Source: CAVQBC01 sp963848415 (lineage in GTDB: Bacteria; Actinomycetota; Thermoleophilia; Solirubrobacterales; Solirubrobacteraceae). Taken from it: a DNA stretch of 64,000 nt. Made by a program: the position numbers and the translations under genes. The notes under the pieces were generated by a model. It did no database searches, was not told the DNA's origin, and saw nothing but the letters and a program-made list of their open reading frames with translations. Shown one piece after another: positions 17,575 through 26,777 of the stretch. Position 1 is the first letter of the stretch. Each line of letters starts with the position of its first letter. The stretch is taken from the NCBI GenBank assembly GCA_963848415.1, contig CAWKDN010000003.1:124001-188000 (forward strand). The letters are read 5' to 3'.

Positions 17575-18783
17575 ATGCGCATCCTCATTCTCGGTGGCGA
17601 CGGCTACCTCGGCTGGCCCACGGCAATGCGCTTCTCGGCCCGGGGGCACGAGGTGCACATCGTCGACAACTTCTCCCGGCGACGCTGGCACCACGAGCAC
17701 TCGACCGACTCCCTGACGCCCATCACCTCGCTCGCCGAGCGCATCGAGGCGTGGCGCGAGATCTCCGGCCGCGACGTCCACGCGATGATCGGCAACATCG
17801 ACGACGGCGAGTTCCTCGACCAGGTCGTCGCCGACACGCTTCCAGAGGCGGTCGTGCACTACGGCGAGCAGCCCTCCGCGCCGTACTCGATGATCTCCCG
17901 CCGCCACGCGGTCTCCACCCAGCAGACGAACGTCATCGGCACCCTGAACCTGCTGTGGTCGCTGCGTGACCGGGTGCCGGACTGCCACCTGGTCAAGCTC
18001 GGGACGATGGGCGAGTACGGGACGCCGAACATCGACATCGAAGAGGGCTTCATCGAGATCAACCACAAGGGCCGCACCGACACGCTGCCCTATCCGAAGC
18101 TGCCCGGCTCGATGTACCACCTCTCCAAGGTCCACGACTCCCACAACCTGCACTTCGCCTGCCGCATCTGGGGCCTGCGCGCGACCGACCTCAACCAGGG
18201 CGTCGTCTACGGGATCGAGACCGAAGAGACCGCGCTCGACGAGCGCCTCTGTACGCGCTTCGACTACGACGAGATCTTCGGCACCGCGCTCAACCGCTTC
18301 TGCGTGCAGTCGGTCATCGGCCAGCCCCTGACCGTCTACGGCAAGGGCGGGCAGACGCGCGGCTTCCTGAACATCCGCGACACGCTGCAGTGCGTCGAGC
18401 TCGCGGTCGCCAACCCCGCCCAGCGCGGCGAGTTCCGGGTGTTCAACCAGTTCACCGAGCAGTTCACGGTCGCCGAGCTGGCCGAGCTGACCCGCCGCTC
18501 GGCCGGCGAGCTCGGCTACGACGTCGAGATCGAGCAGTTCCCGAATCCGCGCGTGGAGCTCGAGGAGCACTACTACAACGCCGCCAACACCAAGCTGCGC
18601 GAGCTGGGCCTCAAGCCGCACTACCTGGGCGAGGAGCTCGTGAAGTCGATGCTCTCGACGATCGAGCGCCACAAGGGCCGCGTCGTGGCCCGGGCGATCC
18701 TGCCCAAGACGCGCTGGAAGCCCGGCGAGCTCGAGTCGCCCGGCACGCTGTCGCTGGACCCGGCCGCCGTCGCGCGCGGCTGA
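17575..18783 (+). CDS. sqdB: UDP-sulfoquinovose synthase (SQD1/SqdB type)
   Basis: 402 residues, the family length. An extended short-chain dehydrogenase/epimerase that converts UDP-glucose plus sulfite to UDP-sulfoquinovose using bound NAD. The Rossmann glycine motif is GGDGYLGWP. Family-diagnostic stretches are LVKLGTMGEYGTPNIDIEEG, GRTDTLPYPK, the catalytic YHLSK, ATDLNQGVVYG, GTALNRFCVQ, VYGKGGQTRG and FNQFTEQF. These match plant SQD1 and archaeal Agl3 very closely, so the call is firm. No SqdX/SQD2-like synthase for sulfolipid is in the window; the neighbours are polyprenyl-type transferases. Sulfite could come from the nearby CysH. Confidence 0.95.
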   Translation: MRILILGGDGYLGWPTAMRFSARGHEVHIVDNFSRRRWHHEHSTDSLTPITSLAERIEAWREISGRDVHAMIGNIDDGEFLDQVVADTLPEAVVHYGEQPSAPYSMISRRHAVSTQQTNVIGTLNLLWSLRDRVPDCHLVKLGTMGEYGTPNIDIEEGFIEINHKGRTDTLPYPKLPGSMYHLSKVHDSHNLHFACRIWGLRATDLNQGVVYGIETEETALDERLCTRFDYDEIFGTALNRFCVQSVIGQPLTVYGKGGQTRGFLNIRDTLQCVELAVANPAQRGEFRVFNQFTEQFTVAELAELTRRSAGELGYDVEIEQFPNPRVELEEHYYNAANTKLRELGLKPHYLGEELVKSMLSTIERHKGRVVARAILPKTRWKPGELESPGTLSLDPAAVARG

Positions 18784-18793
18784 GCCTGCCCTC

Positions 18794-19969
18794 GTGCGTC
18801 GCCTGATCGGCCTGCTGGCGGCGTTCGCGCTGCTCGCCGCCGCCACCGGTATCGCCACCGCCGCGGAGCGGATCGGCACGCCCGGCCCCGACCGGCTGCG
18901 GCTCGGCGGCTCCGAGGACCACATCCTCAGCGGCGACGGCGGCGGCGACACGCTGCTCTCCGGCGAGGGCCGCGACCTGCTGCTCGGCGAGACCGGCCCC
19001 GACCGGCTCTTCGCCCGCGGCGGCGACGACCGCCTCGACGGCGGCTCGGGCGACGACACGATGGACGGCGGCCCGGGCAACGATCAGCTCACCGGCAGCT
19101 TCGGGCGCGACACCGGCCTGGGCGGCGACGGCAACGACGCGATCGACCTCGGCGAGGCGGGCGACCGTGCGGTCGGCGGGCCCGGCAACGACGTCATCCA
19201 CGCCGGCTCCGGGACCGACCAGGCCGACGGCGGCGACGGCGACGACACGCTCTACTCCGACTCGGGCGCGGACCGGCTGGTGGCCGGGACGGGCAACGAC
19301 GTCGTGCACGTCAACAACGGCACCGCGGTCGGGACGGTCGACTGCGGGCCCGGCGCCGACACCATCTACATCAACCCCTACAACCAGCGCGGGGGGATCT
19401 CCAACCGCAACGCCCTGCAAGAGGGGCAGATCCGCGAGTGCGAGCAGGTGATCGAGGCGCCCGAGGAGCGCGACCCGACCGAGGGCGTCAACCGCATCGG
19501 CCGCGGTCGCCTGGTCGGCACCGACCGCAACGACAAGCTGCTCGGCGGCCCCGGCTCGGACACGATGCTGGGCCGCGAGGGCAACGACCTGCTCTGGGGC
19601 AACCGCCTGCCCGGCGGCGGCGACCGCGGCAGCGACCGCCTCGACGCCGGCGGCGGCAACGACACCGTCTACGGCGGCCGGTCGAGCAACGTCATCGCCG
19701 GCGGCGAGGGCGACGACTACCTGCAGGGCGGGGTGGGGCGCAACGGGATCGACGGCGGCGGCGGCAACGACGTCATCCGCGCCACCGGCCGCGGCCCGAA
19801 CGCCATCGCCGGCGGGGCGGGCAACGACACCGTCAACGCCTACGCGCGCGGCAGCCTCACGGTCGACTGCGGCCCGGGCGCCGACACGGTCAGCATCGGC
19901 TTCAACCGCGGCGTGCGGACCGCGAACTGCGAGAGCGTCAACCGCCGCTACACCCGCAACCGCGGGTAG
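18794..19969 (+). CDS. secreted Asp/Gly-rich calcium-binding-repeat protein
   Basis: 391 residues. Residues 1-24 form a signal peptide (RRLIGLLAAFALLAAATGIATA, cleavage near AEA/ERIG). The rest is nonapeptide-like GGxGxD repeats (GGSGDDTMDGGPGNDQL, GGAGNDTV and others) in two blocks, split by a non-repeat stretch around residues 190-235 that includes cysteines. Such repeats fold into calcium-filled beta-rolls in the RTX family, but there is no toxin domain and no type I secretion signal; Sec export to the cell surface is expected. Start GTG at 18794, 10 bp after sqdB. Function unknown; it may be a wall protein glycosylated by the surrounding genes (inference). Confidence 0.8.
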   Translation: MRRLIGLLAAFALLAAATGIATAAERIGTPGPDRLRLGGSEDHILSGDGGGDTLLSGEGRDLLLGETGPDRLFARGGDDRLDGGSGDDTMDGGPGNDQLTGSFGRDTGLGGDGNDAIDLGEAGDRAVGGPGNDVIHAGSGTDQADGGDGDDTLYSDSGADRLVAGTGNDVVHVNNGTAVGTVDCGPGADTIYINPYNQRGGISNRNALQEGQIRECEQVIEAPEERDPTEGVNRIGRGRLVGTDRNDKLLGGPGSDTMLGREGNDLLWGNRLPGGGDRGSDRLDAGGGNDTVYGGRSSNVIAGGEGDDYLQGGVGRNGIDGGGGNDVIRATGRGPNAIAGGAGNDTVNAYARGSLTVDCGPGADTVSIGFNRGVRTANCESVNRRYTRNRG

Positions 19970-20019
19970 CCGCCGGCCGCCTCAGGGGCACTTCACGCGC
20001 AACCACGCGTAGCGCGGGC

Positions 20020-20370
20020 TCAACGGTGGCTGAGGACGTTGACCACCTTGCCGTCGGGGTCGCGCACGAAGAAGCGGCGCACGCCCCACGGCTCGTCGGT
20101 CAGCGGATGCACGATCTCCGCGCCGCGGTGCTGCGCGGCCGCGAACGCCGCGTCGACGTCGCCGACCTCGATCGAGACGTCCGGCTGCACCGGTGCGGTC
20201 GCGTCCTCGCGCATCAGGCTCAACTGTGCCGCCGGGTTGTCCGGCGCGGCCAGCGTGACGATCCAGCCCATGTCCATCACCACCTCGAGCCCGACCACGT
20301 CGGCGTAGAACGCTGCGCTCGCGGCCGGGTCCTCGGCCTGGAAGTCCGGCATCACCCGTCGAACGGTCAT
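20020..20370 (-). CDS. VOC (glyoxalase/dioxygenase) superfamily protein
   Basis: 116 residues, one VOC module: VMPDFQAEDPAASAAFYADV at the start, DVDAAFAAAQHRGAEIVHPL in the middle and WGVRRFFVRDPDGKVVNVL at the end, with the terminal Asp/Glu-type metal region altered (DPDGKVVNVLSHR). Members are small metal-dependent enzymes or antibiotic-binding proteins; the substrate cannot be inferred. Start ATG at 20370. It lies 35 bp before the 3' end of the flippase gene on the same strand. Confidence 0.85.
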   Translation of the reverse strand: MTVRRVMPDFQAEDPAASAAFYADVVGLEVVMDMGWIVTLAAPDNPAAQLSLMREDATAPVQPDVSIEVGDVDAAFAAAQHRGAEIVHPLTDEPWGVRRFFVRDPDGKVVNVLSHR

Positions 20371-20405
20371 GCCCGGACGATGACGGAAGCAGAGGCGCGG
20401 CGCGC

Positions 20406-21704
20406 TCAGCGCCGGTAGGCCGCATAGAGCCCGCCCGCCAGCAGCGCGGTGGTGGCGCAGTAGCCGACCTCCACCGCCAGCACGGGATCGTCGATCGGGG
20501 CCAGCGCGAGCCAGCCGAGGAAGAGCGCGGCGGCGAGCAGCCAGGTGCCCGCCGCCCACGCGGCCCGGCCGCGGGCGAGCGCGGCCTGGTTCAGCGTCCC
20601 GGCGACGAGGTGGAAGCCCATCCCGAAGGCCATCAGCACCAGCCCCCAGCGCCCGTAGGCGAAGTCGCCCCCGAAGATCAGGTCCATCGCCCACGGGCCG
20701 ATCAGCGCCAGGCCGAGCGCGACCAAGCCGGCGAAGGCGGCGATCGCGGCCACGGTGACGGCGATCGCCCGGTCGAACTGGCGCCGCCCGCCGGTCGCCT
20801 CCAAGCCCGAGAGGTGCGGCAGCAACGAGGTCTGGATCGCCTGGAAGAGCTGCAGCGGTGCGCGCGAGATCAGCAGCACGTTGAAGACGAAGCCGGCCAG
20901 CGCCGCGTCGGCCGCGGTCGCGTCCACGGCGACCACGGGCCCGTTGAGCAGCGCCTGCTCGGCGGCCATGATCACCAGCACGGCGCCGGCGAAGCCGGTG
21001 CCGGCGCGCAGGCTGCCGCCTCGCTCGTCCTCCAAAGCCGGCTCGGCCGCCACTCGCCCCCGCCCGCTGCGTCGGAGCGCCCACGGCATCACCACCAGCG
21101 AGACCAGCGGCGCGGCGGCGATGCCGAGCGCTACCGCGGTCTGCCCCGAGGCGATCCCGACCGCGACGGCCAGGACGAAGAGCAGGCGCGAGCAGGACTC
21201 CAGCAGCACGAGCCCGCCGTAGAGCCCGAAGCGCTCGTGCCCGGCCAGCCAGCCGCGCGCGAAGTAGCTGGCGGCGTAGGCGAGCACCCCGCAGACCAGC
21301 ACCCAGTACAGCGCCTCGGAGCCGTCGAAGACCTCCTCGACGATCAGCTCGCGCAGCGCCAGCGCCACGACCAGGAAGGCCGCCGCGAACGCCAGCTGGA
21401 TCGTCACCGGCACCCGCAGCGGATGGCCCTCGTGCCGGCCCTGCGCCCGCCGCACCGAGATCGAGTGCGAGAGCAGCTGCTCCACCGGCCGGTAGATGAT
21501 CGAGATGATCAGGAACATCACCGACCACAGCAGCGTCAGGTTCTTGTAGGCCACCTCGCTGAGCACGTTGGAGGCGATCGCGAAGTAGGCGAAGGTGACC
21601 GCGCCGGTGGTGGCGATCCCGATCGAGAGGATGCGCGCGCCGTGCCCGTAGCCGCGGTCGACGGGCTCGGCGGCGACGGCGTCGAGCTCGGCCGTGCTGG
21701 ACAC
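20406..21704 (-). CDS. polysaccharide flippase (MOP/MATE superfamily, Wzx-like)
   Basis: 432 residues with 12-14 predicted membrane helices and few charged residues inside them (ILSIGIATTGAVTFAYFAIA, LAFAAAFLVVALALREL, VLVIMAAEQALLNGPVV, LAGFVFNVLLISRAPLQLFQ). The pattern is that of polysaccharide biosynthesis/oligosaccharide flippases that turn lipid-linked sugars across the membrane. GTG start at 21704, 5 bp after the methyltransferase stop, so it is in one operon with the methyltransferase and GT2. No polymerase gene (Wzy) is nearby. Confidence 0.85.
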   Translation of the reverse strand: MSSTAELDAVAAEPVDRGYGHGARILSIGIATTGAVTFAYFAIASNVLSEVAYKNLTLLWSVMFLIISIIYRPVEQLLSHSISVRRAQGRHEGHPLRVPVTIQLAFAAAFLVVALALRELIVEEVFDGSEALYWVLVCGVLAYAASYFARGWLAGHERFGLYGGLVLLESCSRLLFVLAVAVGIASGQTAVALGIAAAPLVSLVVMPWALRRSGRGRVAAEPALEDERGGSLRAGTGFAGAVLVIMAAEQALLNGPVVAVDATAADAALAGFVFNVLLISRAPLQLFQAIQTSLLPHLSGLEATGGRRQFDRAIAVTVAAIAAFAGLVALGLALIGPWAMDLIFGGDFAYGRWGLVLMAFGMGFHLVAGTLNQAALARGRAAWAAGTWLLAAALFLGWLALAPIDDPVLAVEVGYCATTALLAGGLYAAYRR

Positions 21705-21709
21705 CGGCG

Positions 21710-22357
21710 CTACCCCCGCCGCAGCGGGCGGCGCACGAGCAGCATGGTCCAGGGGAAGGGCGAGCGCGCCTCGACGACCTCGCCGTGGCGCTCCAGCAGC
21801 TCGACGAAGGCGCGCTTGGACCAGTGGTTGAGGTGCCCCGGCGTGTTGCCCAGCTCGCGCAGATAGGCGCCGCGGGCGATGTTCAGCGCGCGCCACAGCG
21901 GCTCGCGCGGCACCGAGACGAGCAGGTGGCGGCTCGCCACGCGGGCCATCTCGGCGAGCGTGTGCTCCGGGTCGGGCACGTGCTCGAGCACCTCGACGGC
22001 GCTCGCGAGCTCGAACTCGCCGTCGCCGAACGGCAGCCGCTCGGCCTTCATCACCTGGTAGTCGAGGTTCGGCTCGCGTCGCGTGGCCCACTCGGCCTGG
22101 ATCGCCGGGTCCTCGAGGTCGATGCCGACCACGCGGCCGCCCGCCGGCGCCAGGCGCTGGGCCCACTGCTGGGTGAGCACGCCCTCGCCGCAGCCGACGT
22201 CGAGGATCGAGCGCGGGTCGGCCTGGGCGAACAGCTCCTCCAGGGCGCCCTCGAAACCGGTCATCAGCCGCCGCACGACCGGGTTGGTGGAGCCGTACTT
22301 GTCGTAGGTGTTGCCGGTGACCGTCCCCTCGGCGTCGCGCGTGACCGTCGTGCTCAT
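21710..22357 (-). CDS. class I SAM-dependent methyltransferase
   Basis: 215 residues. Motif I is ILDVGCGEGVLTQQWAQRL, the acidic end of strand 2 is GIDLEDP, and motif II/post-I is LASAVEVLEHVPDPEHTLAE. The short N-terminus has NTYDKYGSTNPVVRRL, as in methyltransferases of sugar or lipid-linked intermediates. It overlaps the GT2 gene by 4 bp (ATGA) and is followed closely by the flippase. The acceptor is likely a glycan or carrier-lipid intermediate (inference). Confidence 0.88.
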   Translation of the reverse strand: MSTTVTRDAEGTVTGNTYDKYGSTNPVVRRLMTGFEGALEELFAQADPRSILDVGCGEGVLTQQWAQRLAPAGGRVVGIDLEDPAIQAEWATRREPNLDYQVMKAERLPFGDGEFELASAVEVLEHVPDPEHTLAEMARVASRHLLVSVPREPLWRALNIARGAYLRELGNTPGHLNHWSKRAFVELLERHGEVVEARSPFPWTMLLVRRPLRRG

Positions 22358-23409
22358 ACCTCGAGCGCCTCGCGCTCCTCGGTGTGGCCGTGGCCGCCGG
22401 CGCGGGCGCCGGTGGTCGGCGCCTGGCCGGTCTCGCGCGCGCCGGGCTCGTAGTGCGACGGCGGCACGCCGAGCTCGAGCTCGACCCGCCGGATGCGCTC
22501 GAAGATGCGCTGCATCACGATCCGCTGGCCCGAGAGCAGGTCGCCCAGGACGCCGAGCGCCGCCAGCACGGTGGCGGCGTTGAAGAGCACGGCGCCGAGG
22601 ATCAGCGACTGCACGTGACCGGCGCCGTCGCCCTGGACGTAGAACCAGGCGTAGCGGCTCCAGACCACCAGCGCGACGATCGCCAGCAGGCCGGCGGCGG
22701 TCATGAACACCCGCAGCGGCTCGTACATCGCGTAGATGCGGAAGATCGAGATCCCGTTGCGGCGGATGTAGGTCCACATCGACGGGAACAGGCGCGACTC
22801 GCGCGTCTTGCCGTTCGTGCGGATGGGGACGTGGTCGACCGCCACGGTCATCTTGCCCGCCTGGATGATCGTCTCCAGCGTGTAGGTGAACTTCGAGACG
22901 ACCTGGATCGACAGCGCGGCCTCGCGGTTGTAGGCGCGGAAGCCCGACGTGGTGTCGGGGATGTTCGTCTGCGAGGCCTGGCGGACCACCCACGAGCCGA
23001 CGCGCTGCAGCGCCTTCTTCAGCGGCGAGAAGTGCTCGATCGTCCTGACCTCGCGGTCGCCGACGACCATGTCGGCCTGGCCGGCGACGATCGGGGCGAC
23101 CAGCTTCTCGATGTCGCCGCCGAAGTACTGGTTGTCGGCGTCGGTGTTGACGATCACGTCGGCGCCGAGCTTCAGCGAGGCGTCGAGGCCCGCCTGGAAG
23201 CCGGACGCGAGCCCCTTGTTGTTGGTCAGGCGCACGACGTGGTCGACGCCGTGATCTCGCGCGACCTCGATCGTGCGGTCCGTCGAGCCGTCGTCGACGA
23301 TCAGCCACTCGACCGACTCGAAGCCCGGCACCTCGCGGGGCAGGTCGCGCAGCGTCACGGGGAGGGTCTCCTCCTCGTTCAGACACGGGATCTGGATGAT
23401 GAGCTTCAT
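22354..23409 (-). CDS. polyprenyl-phosphate-type family 2 glycosyltransferase
   Basis: 351 residues. GT2 catalytic domain: MKLIIQIPCLNEEETLPVTL, LIVDDGSTDRTIEVA, the DxD-like NTDADNQYFGGD and the acceptor loop DTTSGFRAYNREAAL. Two C-terminal membrane helices follow (about 245-265 and 275-305), as in polyprenyl-phosphate sugar synthases, and then an Arg/Glu-rich tail. An upstream in-frame ATG at 23475 exists, but ATG 23409 matches the family start exactly. First gene of the minus-strand operon GT2-methyltransferase-flippase. Confidence 0.9.
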   Translation of the reverse strand: MKLIIQIPCLNEEETLPVTLRDLPREVPGFESVEWLIVDDGSTDRTIEVARDHGVDHVVRLTNNKGLASGFQAGLDASLKLGADVIVNTDADNQYFGGDIEKLVAPIVAGQADMVVGDREVRTIEHFSPLKKALQRVGSWVVRQASQTNIPDTTSGFRAYNREAALSIQVVSKFTYTLETIIQAGKMTVAVDHVPIRTNGKTRESRLFPSMWTYIRRNGISIFRIYAMYEPLRVFMTAAGLLAIVALVVWSRYAWFYVQGDGAGHVQSLILGAVLFNAATVLAALGVLGDLLSGQRIVMQRIFERIRRVELELGVPPSHYEPGARETGQAPTTGARAGGHGHTEEREALEV

Positions 23410-23486
23410 GGCGGCTGGCGGGCGTGCAGCGGCGGCGCGGCGGCTCACGCAGGGTACCGCGGCGAGGCGCGTCATCCTGTAGCGCC

Positions 23487-24974
23487 GTGGAGTCCGCCAC
23501 CGTCACCCGGCCGCGCACGGGCGCCGGCCTGGCGCGCCGCCTGCGCGCGCCGAGCGCCGACCTGGTGGCGCGCGTCGCCTTCGGCGCGCTGTGCGTCGGC
23601 GCGCTGATCGCCTTCCTGGTCTACCCGACCTACCCGAACTACGACTCCTACTACTCGCTGCTGTGGGGACGCGAGGTGCTCGACCTCTCAAAGCCCGTGT
23701 TCGAGGGCTTCCGCGTCCCGACCGAGCACCCGCTGGCGATCGCGGTCGGCGCGCTGCTGAGCCTGCTGGGAGAGGTGGGCGACCGCGTGTGGATCGCAAT
23801 GACGATCGCCTCGCTGCTGGTGCTCGTGTGGGGGCTCTACCGACTGGCCCGCCACGCCTTCACGCCGCTGATCGGCCTGGCGGCCGGCGCGCTGCTGGTC
23901 ACCCGCTTCGACTTCGCCTTCCTGGCCGCCCGCGGCTACATCGACGTCCCGTACATGGCGATGGTCATCTGGGCGGCGGTGCTCGAGGCCGAGCGCCCGC
24001 GCCGCGGCGGCGTGGTGTGGGCGCTGCTCGCGCTCGCGGGTCTGCTACGGCCCGAGGCGTGGCTGCTGGCCGGCCTGTACTTCCTGTGGATGGCCTGGCC
24101 GGCGAGCTGGGGGCAGCGCGTGCGCTTCGCGCTGCTGGCCGCGATCGGCCCGGTGATCTGGAGCCTCGTGGACTACGCGGTCACCGGCGACCCGCTGTTC
24201 TCGGTGCACTACACGAGCTCCTCGGCGGAGGAGCTCGGCCGTCAGCGCACGCTGGCCGAGATCCCCGCCGCCGTGCCCTACTTCTTCTCCAACCTGGTCA
24301 AGCTGCCGGTGCTGGCGGCCGCGGTGCTCGGGATCGGCCTGTCGTTCGTGATGGCCCCGAAGCGCATGGTCATGCCGCTCGTGCTGCTCGCGACCGGCCT
24401 GGGCACCTTCGTGATGATCGGGATCGCCGGCCTGTCGGTGATCGAGCGCTACCTGATCGTCGCGGCGCTCAGCCTGCTCGTGTTCGCGGCGGTGACGATC
24501 GGCGGCTGGACGATGCTGCGCCCCGGCACGTGGGCGCGGCGGGTGTGGCTGGGCCTGGCGGTCGTCGTGCTGCTCTACGGCGTGGCCTTCACGGTGACGC
24601 GGGTGAACCTCTCGCGCTTCCAGAACGAGCTGCAGTTCCGCGGCGACGCCCACGACGCGCTGGCCGGCGTGCTGCGGGCCGACGGGGTGAGCGAGGGGCT
24701 GCGCTGCGGCCCGCTGACCCTGCCCAACCACAAGCTCGTGCCCGACGCGCGCTGGATCCTCGACCTGCCCTTCGACCGCGTGCAGCCGCGCGCCGACCCG
24801 GACGTGCGCCAGCGCAGCGGCGTCGCGCTCTACGTCACCAGCCGCTTCGCGCTGTTCAAGTACGCGCTCTCCTCGCCCGACGACCCGGCGACGGTGCAGG
24901 TGCCGCCGGCCGGGTGGGAGCGCGTCGCCGTCAACGAGTACTTCGCGGCCTATGTCCGCTGCCCCGGCCGCTGA
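23487..24974 (+). CDS. GT39-like integral membrane glycosyltransferase
   Basis: 495 residues with about 11-12 membrane helices. The first extracytoplasmic loop has YPNYDSYYSLLWGREVLD and EHPLAIAVGALLSLLGE, placing acidic residues where GT39/GT83 enzymes have their catalytic Asp. A C-terminal globular part of about 100 residues follows (from about 390). GTG start at 23487. It overlaps the next membrane transferase by 23 bp, so the two are a unit. It diverges from the GT2 operon over a 77-bp gap. Acceptor and sugar are unknown. Confidence 0.8.
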   Translation: MESATVTRPRTGAGLARRLRAPSADLVARVAFGALCVGALIAFLVYPTYPNYDSYYSLLWGREVLDLSKPVFEGFRVPTEHPLAIAVGALLSLLGEVGDRVWIAMTIASLLVLVWGLYRLARHAFTPLIGLAAGALLVTRFDFAFLAARGYIDVPYMAMVIWAAVLEAERPRRGGVVWALLALAGLLRPEAWLLAGLYFLWMAWPASWGQRVRFALLAAIGPVIWSLVDYAVTGDPLFSVHYTSSSAEELGRQRTLAEIPAAVPYFFSNLVKLPVLAAAVLGIGLSFVMAPKRMVMPLVLLATGLGTFVMIGIAGLSVIERYLIVAALSLLVFAAVTIGGWTMLRPGTWARRVWLGLAVVVLLYGVAFTVTRVNLSRFQNELQFRGDAHDALAGVLRADGVSEGLRCGPLTLPNHKLVPDARWILDLPFDRVQPRADPDVRQRSGVALYVTSRFALFKYALSSPDDPATVQVPPAGWERVAVNEYFAAYVRCPGR

Positions 24975-26745
24975 GCGCCGGCCGCCGGTGGCGGCGGCCG
25001 GCCCGGCGGCGGCCGGGGACGATCGCCGCGGCGGGCGCGCGCTGTGGCTGGGCGCGCTCGCCGTGCTGCTGCTCGGGGCGCTGGCGCTGCGCGTCTGGGG
25101 CGTGCAGACCGGGCTGCCGTTCGTCTACAACCCGGACGAGAACGCCCACTTCGTGCCCCGGGCGATCGGGATGTTCGGCCACACGCTGAACCCCGGCTAC
25201 TTCATCAACCCGCCGGCCTACACCTACCTGCTGCACGCGGTGCTGTGGCTGCGCTTCGGCGGGCGCGAGGCGGTCGGCGCCTCCTTCGCCGCGGACCCGA
25301 CCGAGGTCTTCTCGCTCGCCCGGCTGCTTTCCGGCCTGTTGGGCACGCTCGCCGTCGGCTTCCTCGCCTGGGCGGGCGCGCGGCTGTTCGACCGCACGAC
25401 CGGGCTCGTGGCCGGCGTGCTGGCCGCGGTCGCCTTCCTGCCGGTGCACTACGGCCACTTCGCGCTCAACGACGTGCCGACGCTCGCGCCCTTGTGCCTG
25501 TGCCTGGTCGGCATCGCCGGGGTCCTGCGCACCGGGCGCCTGCGCGACTACGCGCTCGCCGGGGCGGCGCTCGGGGTGGCGTGCGCGACCAAGTACACGG
25601 CGGGCATCGTGCTGCTCTCGCTGCTGGCGGCGGCCGCCGTGGCGAGCGGCCCGGCGGCCGGCGGGCCGGGCGCGCGGCTGCGCGGGCTGGCGCTCGCCGG
25701 CGGGCTCGCGCTGGCCGGCTTCCTGGTCGCCAACCCGTACGCGCTGTTTGACTACGACACCTTCCGCGAGGGCCTGGAGAAGCAGTCCGAGGCCTCCTCC
25801 GACGGCGCGGGCAAGCTCGGGATCACCCAGGACAACGGCCTCCTCTACTACCTGCAGACGCTGACCTGGGGGCTCGGCTGGCTGCCGGCGGCCGCCGCGG
25901 TGGGCGGCGCCGTGGGGCTGGTCTTCCGCGACCGCCGCGCGGCGCTCGTCCTGATCCCGCCGGTGATCGTCTTCCTGCTGTTCATGGGCTCCCAGGAGCG
26001 CTTCTTCGCCCGCTGGCTGCTGCCCGTCTACCCGCTGCTGTGCCTGCTGGCCGCCTGGGCCGCGGTGCAGGGCCTGCGCGCGCTGGCCGGCCGGCTGGCC
26101 GCGCTGCGGTCGCGCCCGCGGCTGGCCGCGGGCCTCGTGGCCGGGCTCGCCGCGGCCGCGCTCGGCGCGCAGGGTCTCGTGGCCTCCGTGCACAACGACG
26201 TGGTGCTCGCGCGCGAGGACACGCGCAACGCCGCGCGCGACTGGATGGCCGCCAACATCCCCGAGGGCAGCAAGGTGGTCGTCGAGCCGGTCTTCCCCGA
26301 CCAGTGGGCCAGCGACCCCGGCGACCCGTCGGAGGTGACCGGCAACGGGACGCGCTGGCGCAAGTGGCCGACCTCGCGCTCGCAGGTCAACAACGACGGG
26401 ACGCTCCGCGAGGGCCCCGGGCGGACCGTCAAGCTCGAGGACTACGAGCGCACCACCCGCCCGCAGCTGATCCGGGCCTACGAGCGCGGCGGCTACTGCT
26501 GGGTCGTGACCGGCTCGACGCAGACCGGCCGCGCCTACGCCGAGCCCGAACAGGTCCCGAACGCGCTGCGCTACTACGACCTGCTGCGCCGGCGCGGCGA
26601 GGTCGTCTACCGCGCGAGCCCGTACGAGGGAGGCGCCGGGCCGGTGCCGTTCTCCTTCGACGCGTCGTTCAACTTCTCCCCGCTCGCCTACGCGCGCCCC
26701 GGCCCCGAGATCGTCATCTACCGGCTGCCGGGGTGTCGGAGCTGA
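24952..26745 (+). CDS. GT39/PMT-like membrane glycosyltransferase
   Basis: 597 residues. An Ala/Pro-rich N-terminus, then the first helix (about 30-50) and the family loop TGLPFVYNPDENAHFVPRA, whose Asp-Glu pair corresponds to the catalytic acidic residue of protein mannosyltransferase-type enzymes, followed by PPAYTYLLHAVLWL. About ten more helices lead to a roughly 170-residue extracytoplasmic C-terminal domain (from about 425). It overlaps the preceding gene by 23 bp. It could glycosylate proteins or an exported lipid-linked glycan. It is followed by ribD with a very small gap. Confidence 0.83.
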   Translation: MSAAPAAERRPPVAAAGPAAAGDDRRGGRALWLGALAVLLLGALALRVWGVQTGLPFVYNPDENAHFVPRAIGMFGHTLNPGYFINPPAYTYLLHAVLWLRFGGREAVGASFAADPTEVFSLARLLSGLLGTLAVGFLAWAGARLFDRTTGLVAGVLAAVAFLPVHYGHFALNDVPTLAPLCLCLVGIAGVLRTGRLRDYALAGAALGVACATKYTAGIVLLSLLAAAAVASGPAAGGPGARLRGLALAGGLALAGFLVANPYALFDYDTFREGLEKQSEASSDGAGKLGITQDNGLLYYLQTLTWGLGWLPAAAAVGGAVGLVFRDRRAALVLIPPVIVFLLFMGSQERFFARWLLPVYPLLCLLAAWAAVQGLRALAGRLAALRSRPRLAAGLVAGLAAAALGAQGLVASVHNDVVLAREDTRNAARDWMAANIPEGSKVVVEPVFPDQWASDPGDPSEVTGNGTRWRKWPTSRSQVNNDGTLREGPGRTVKLEDYERTTRPQLIRAYERGGYCWVVTGSTQTGRAYAEPEQVPNALRYYDLLRRRGEVVYRASPYEGGAGPVPFSFDASFNFSPLAYARPGPEIVIYRLPGCRS

Positions 26746-26777
26746 GCGGTTGCAGGCGCAATATCCTCCTTGACACC

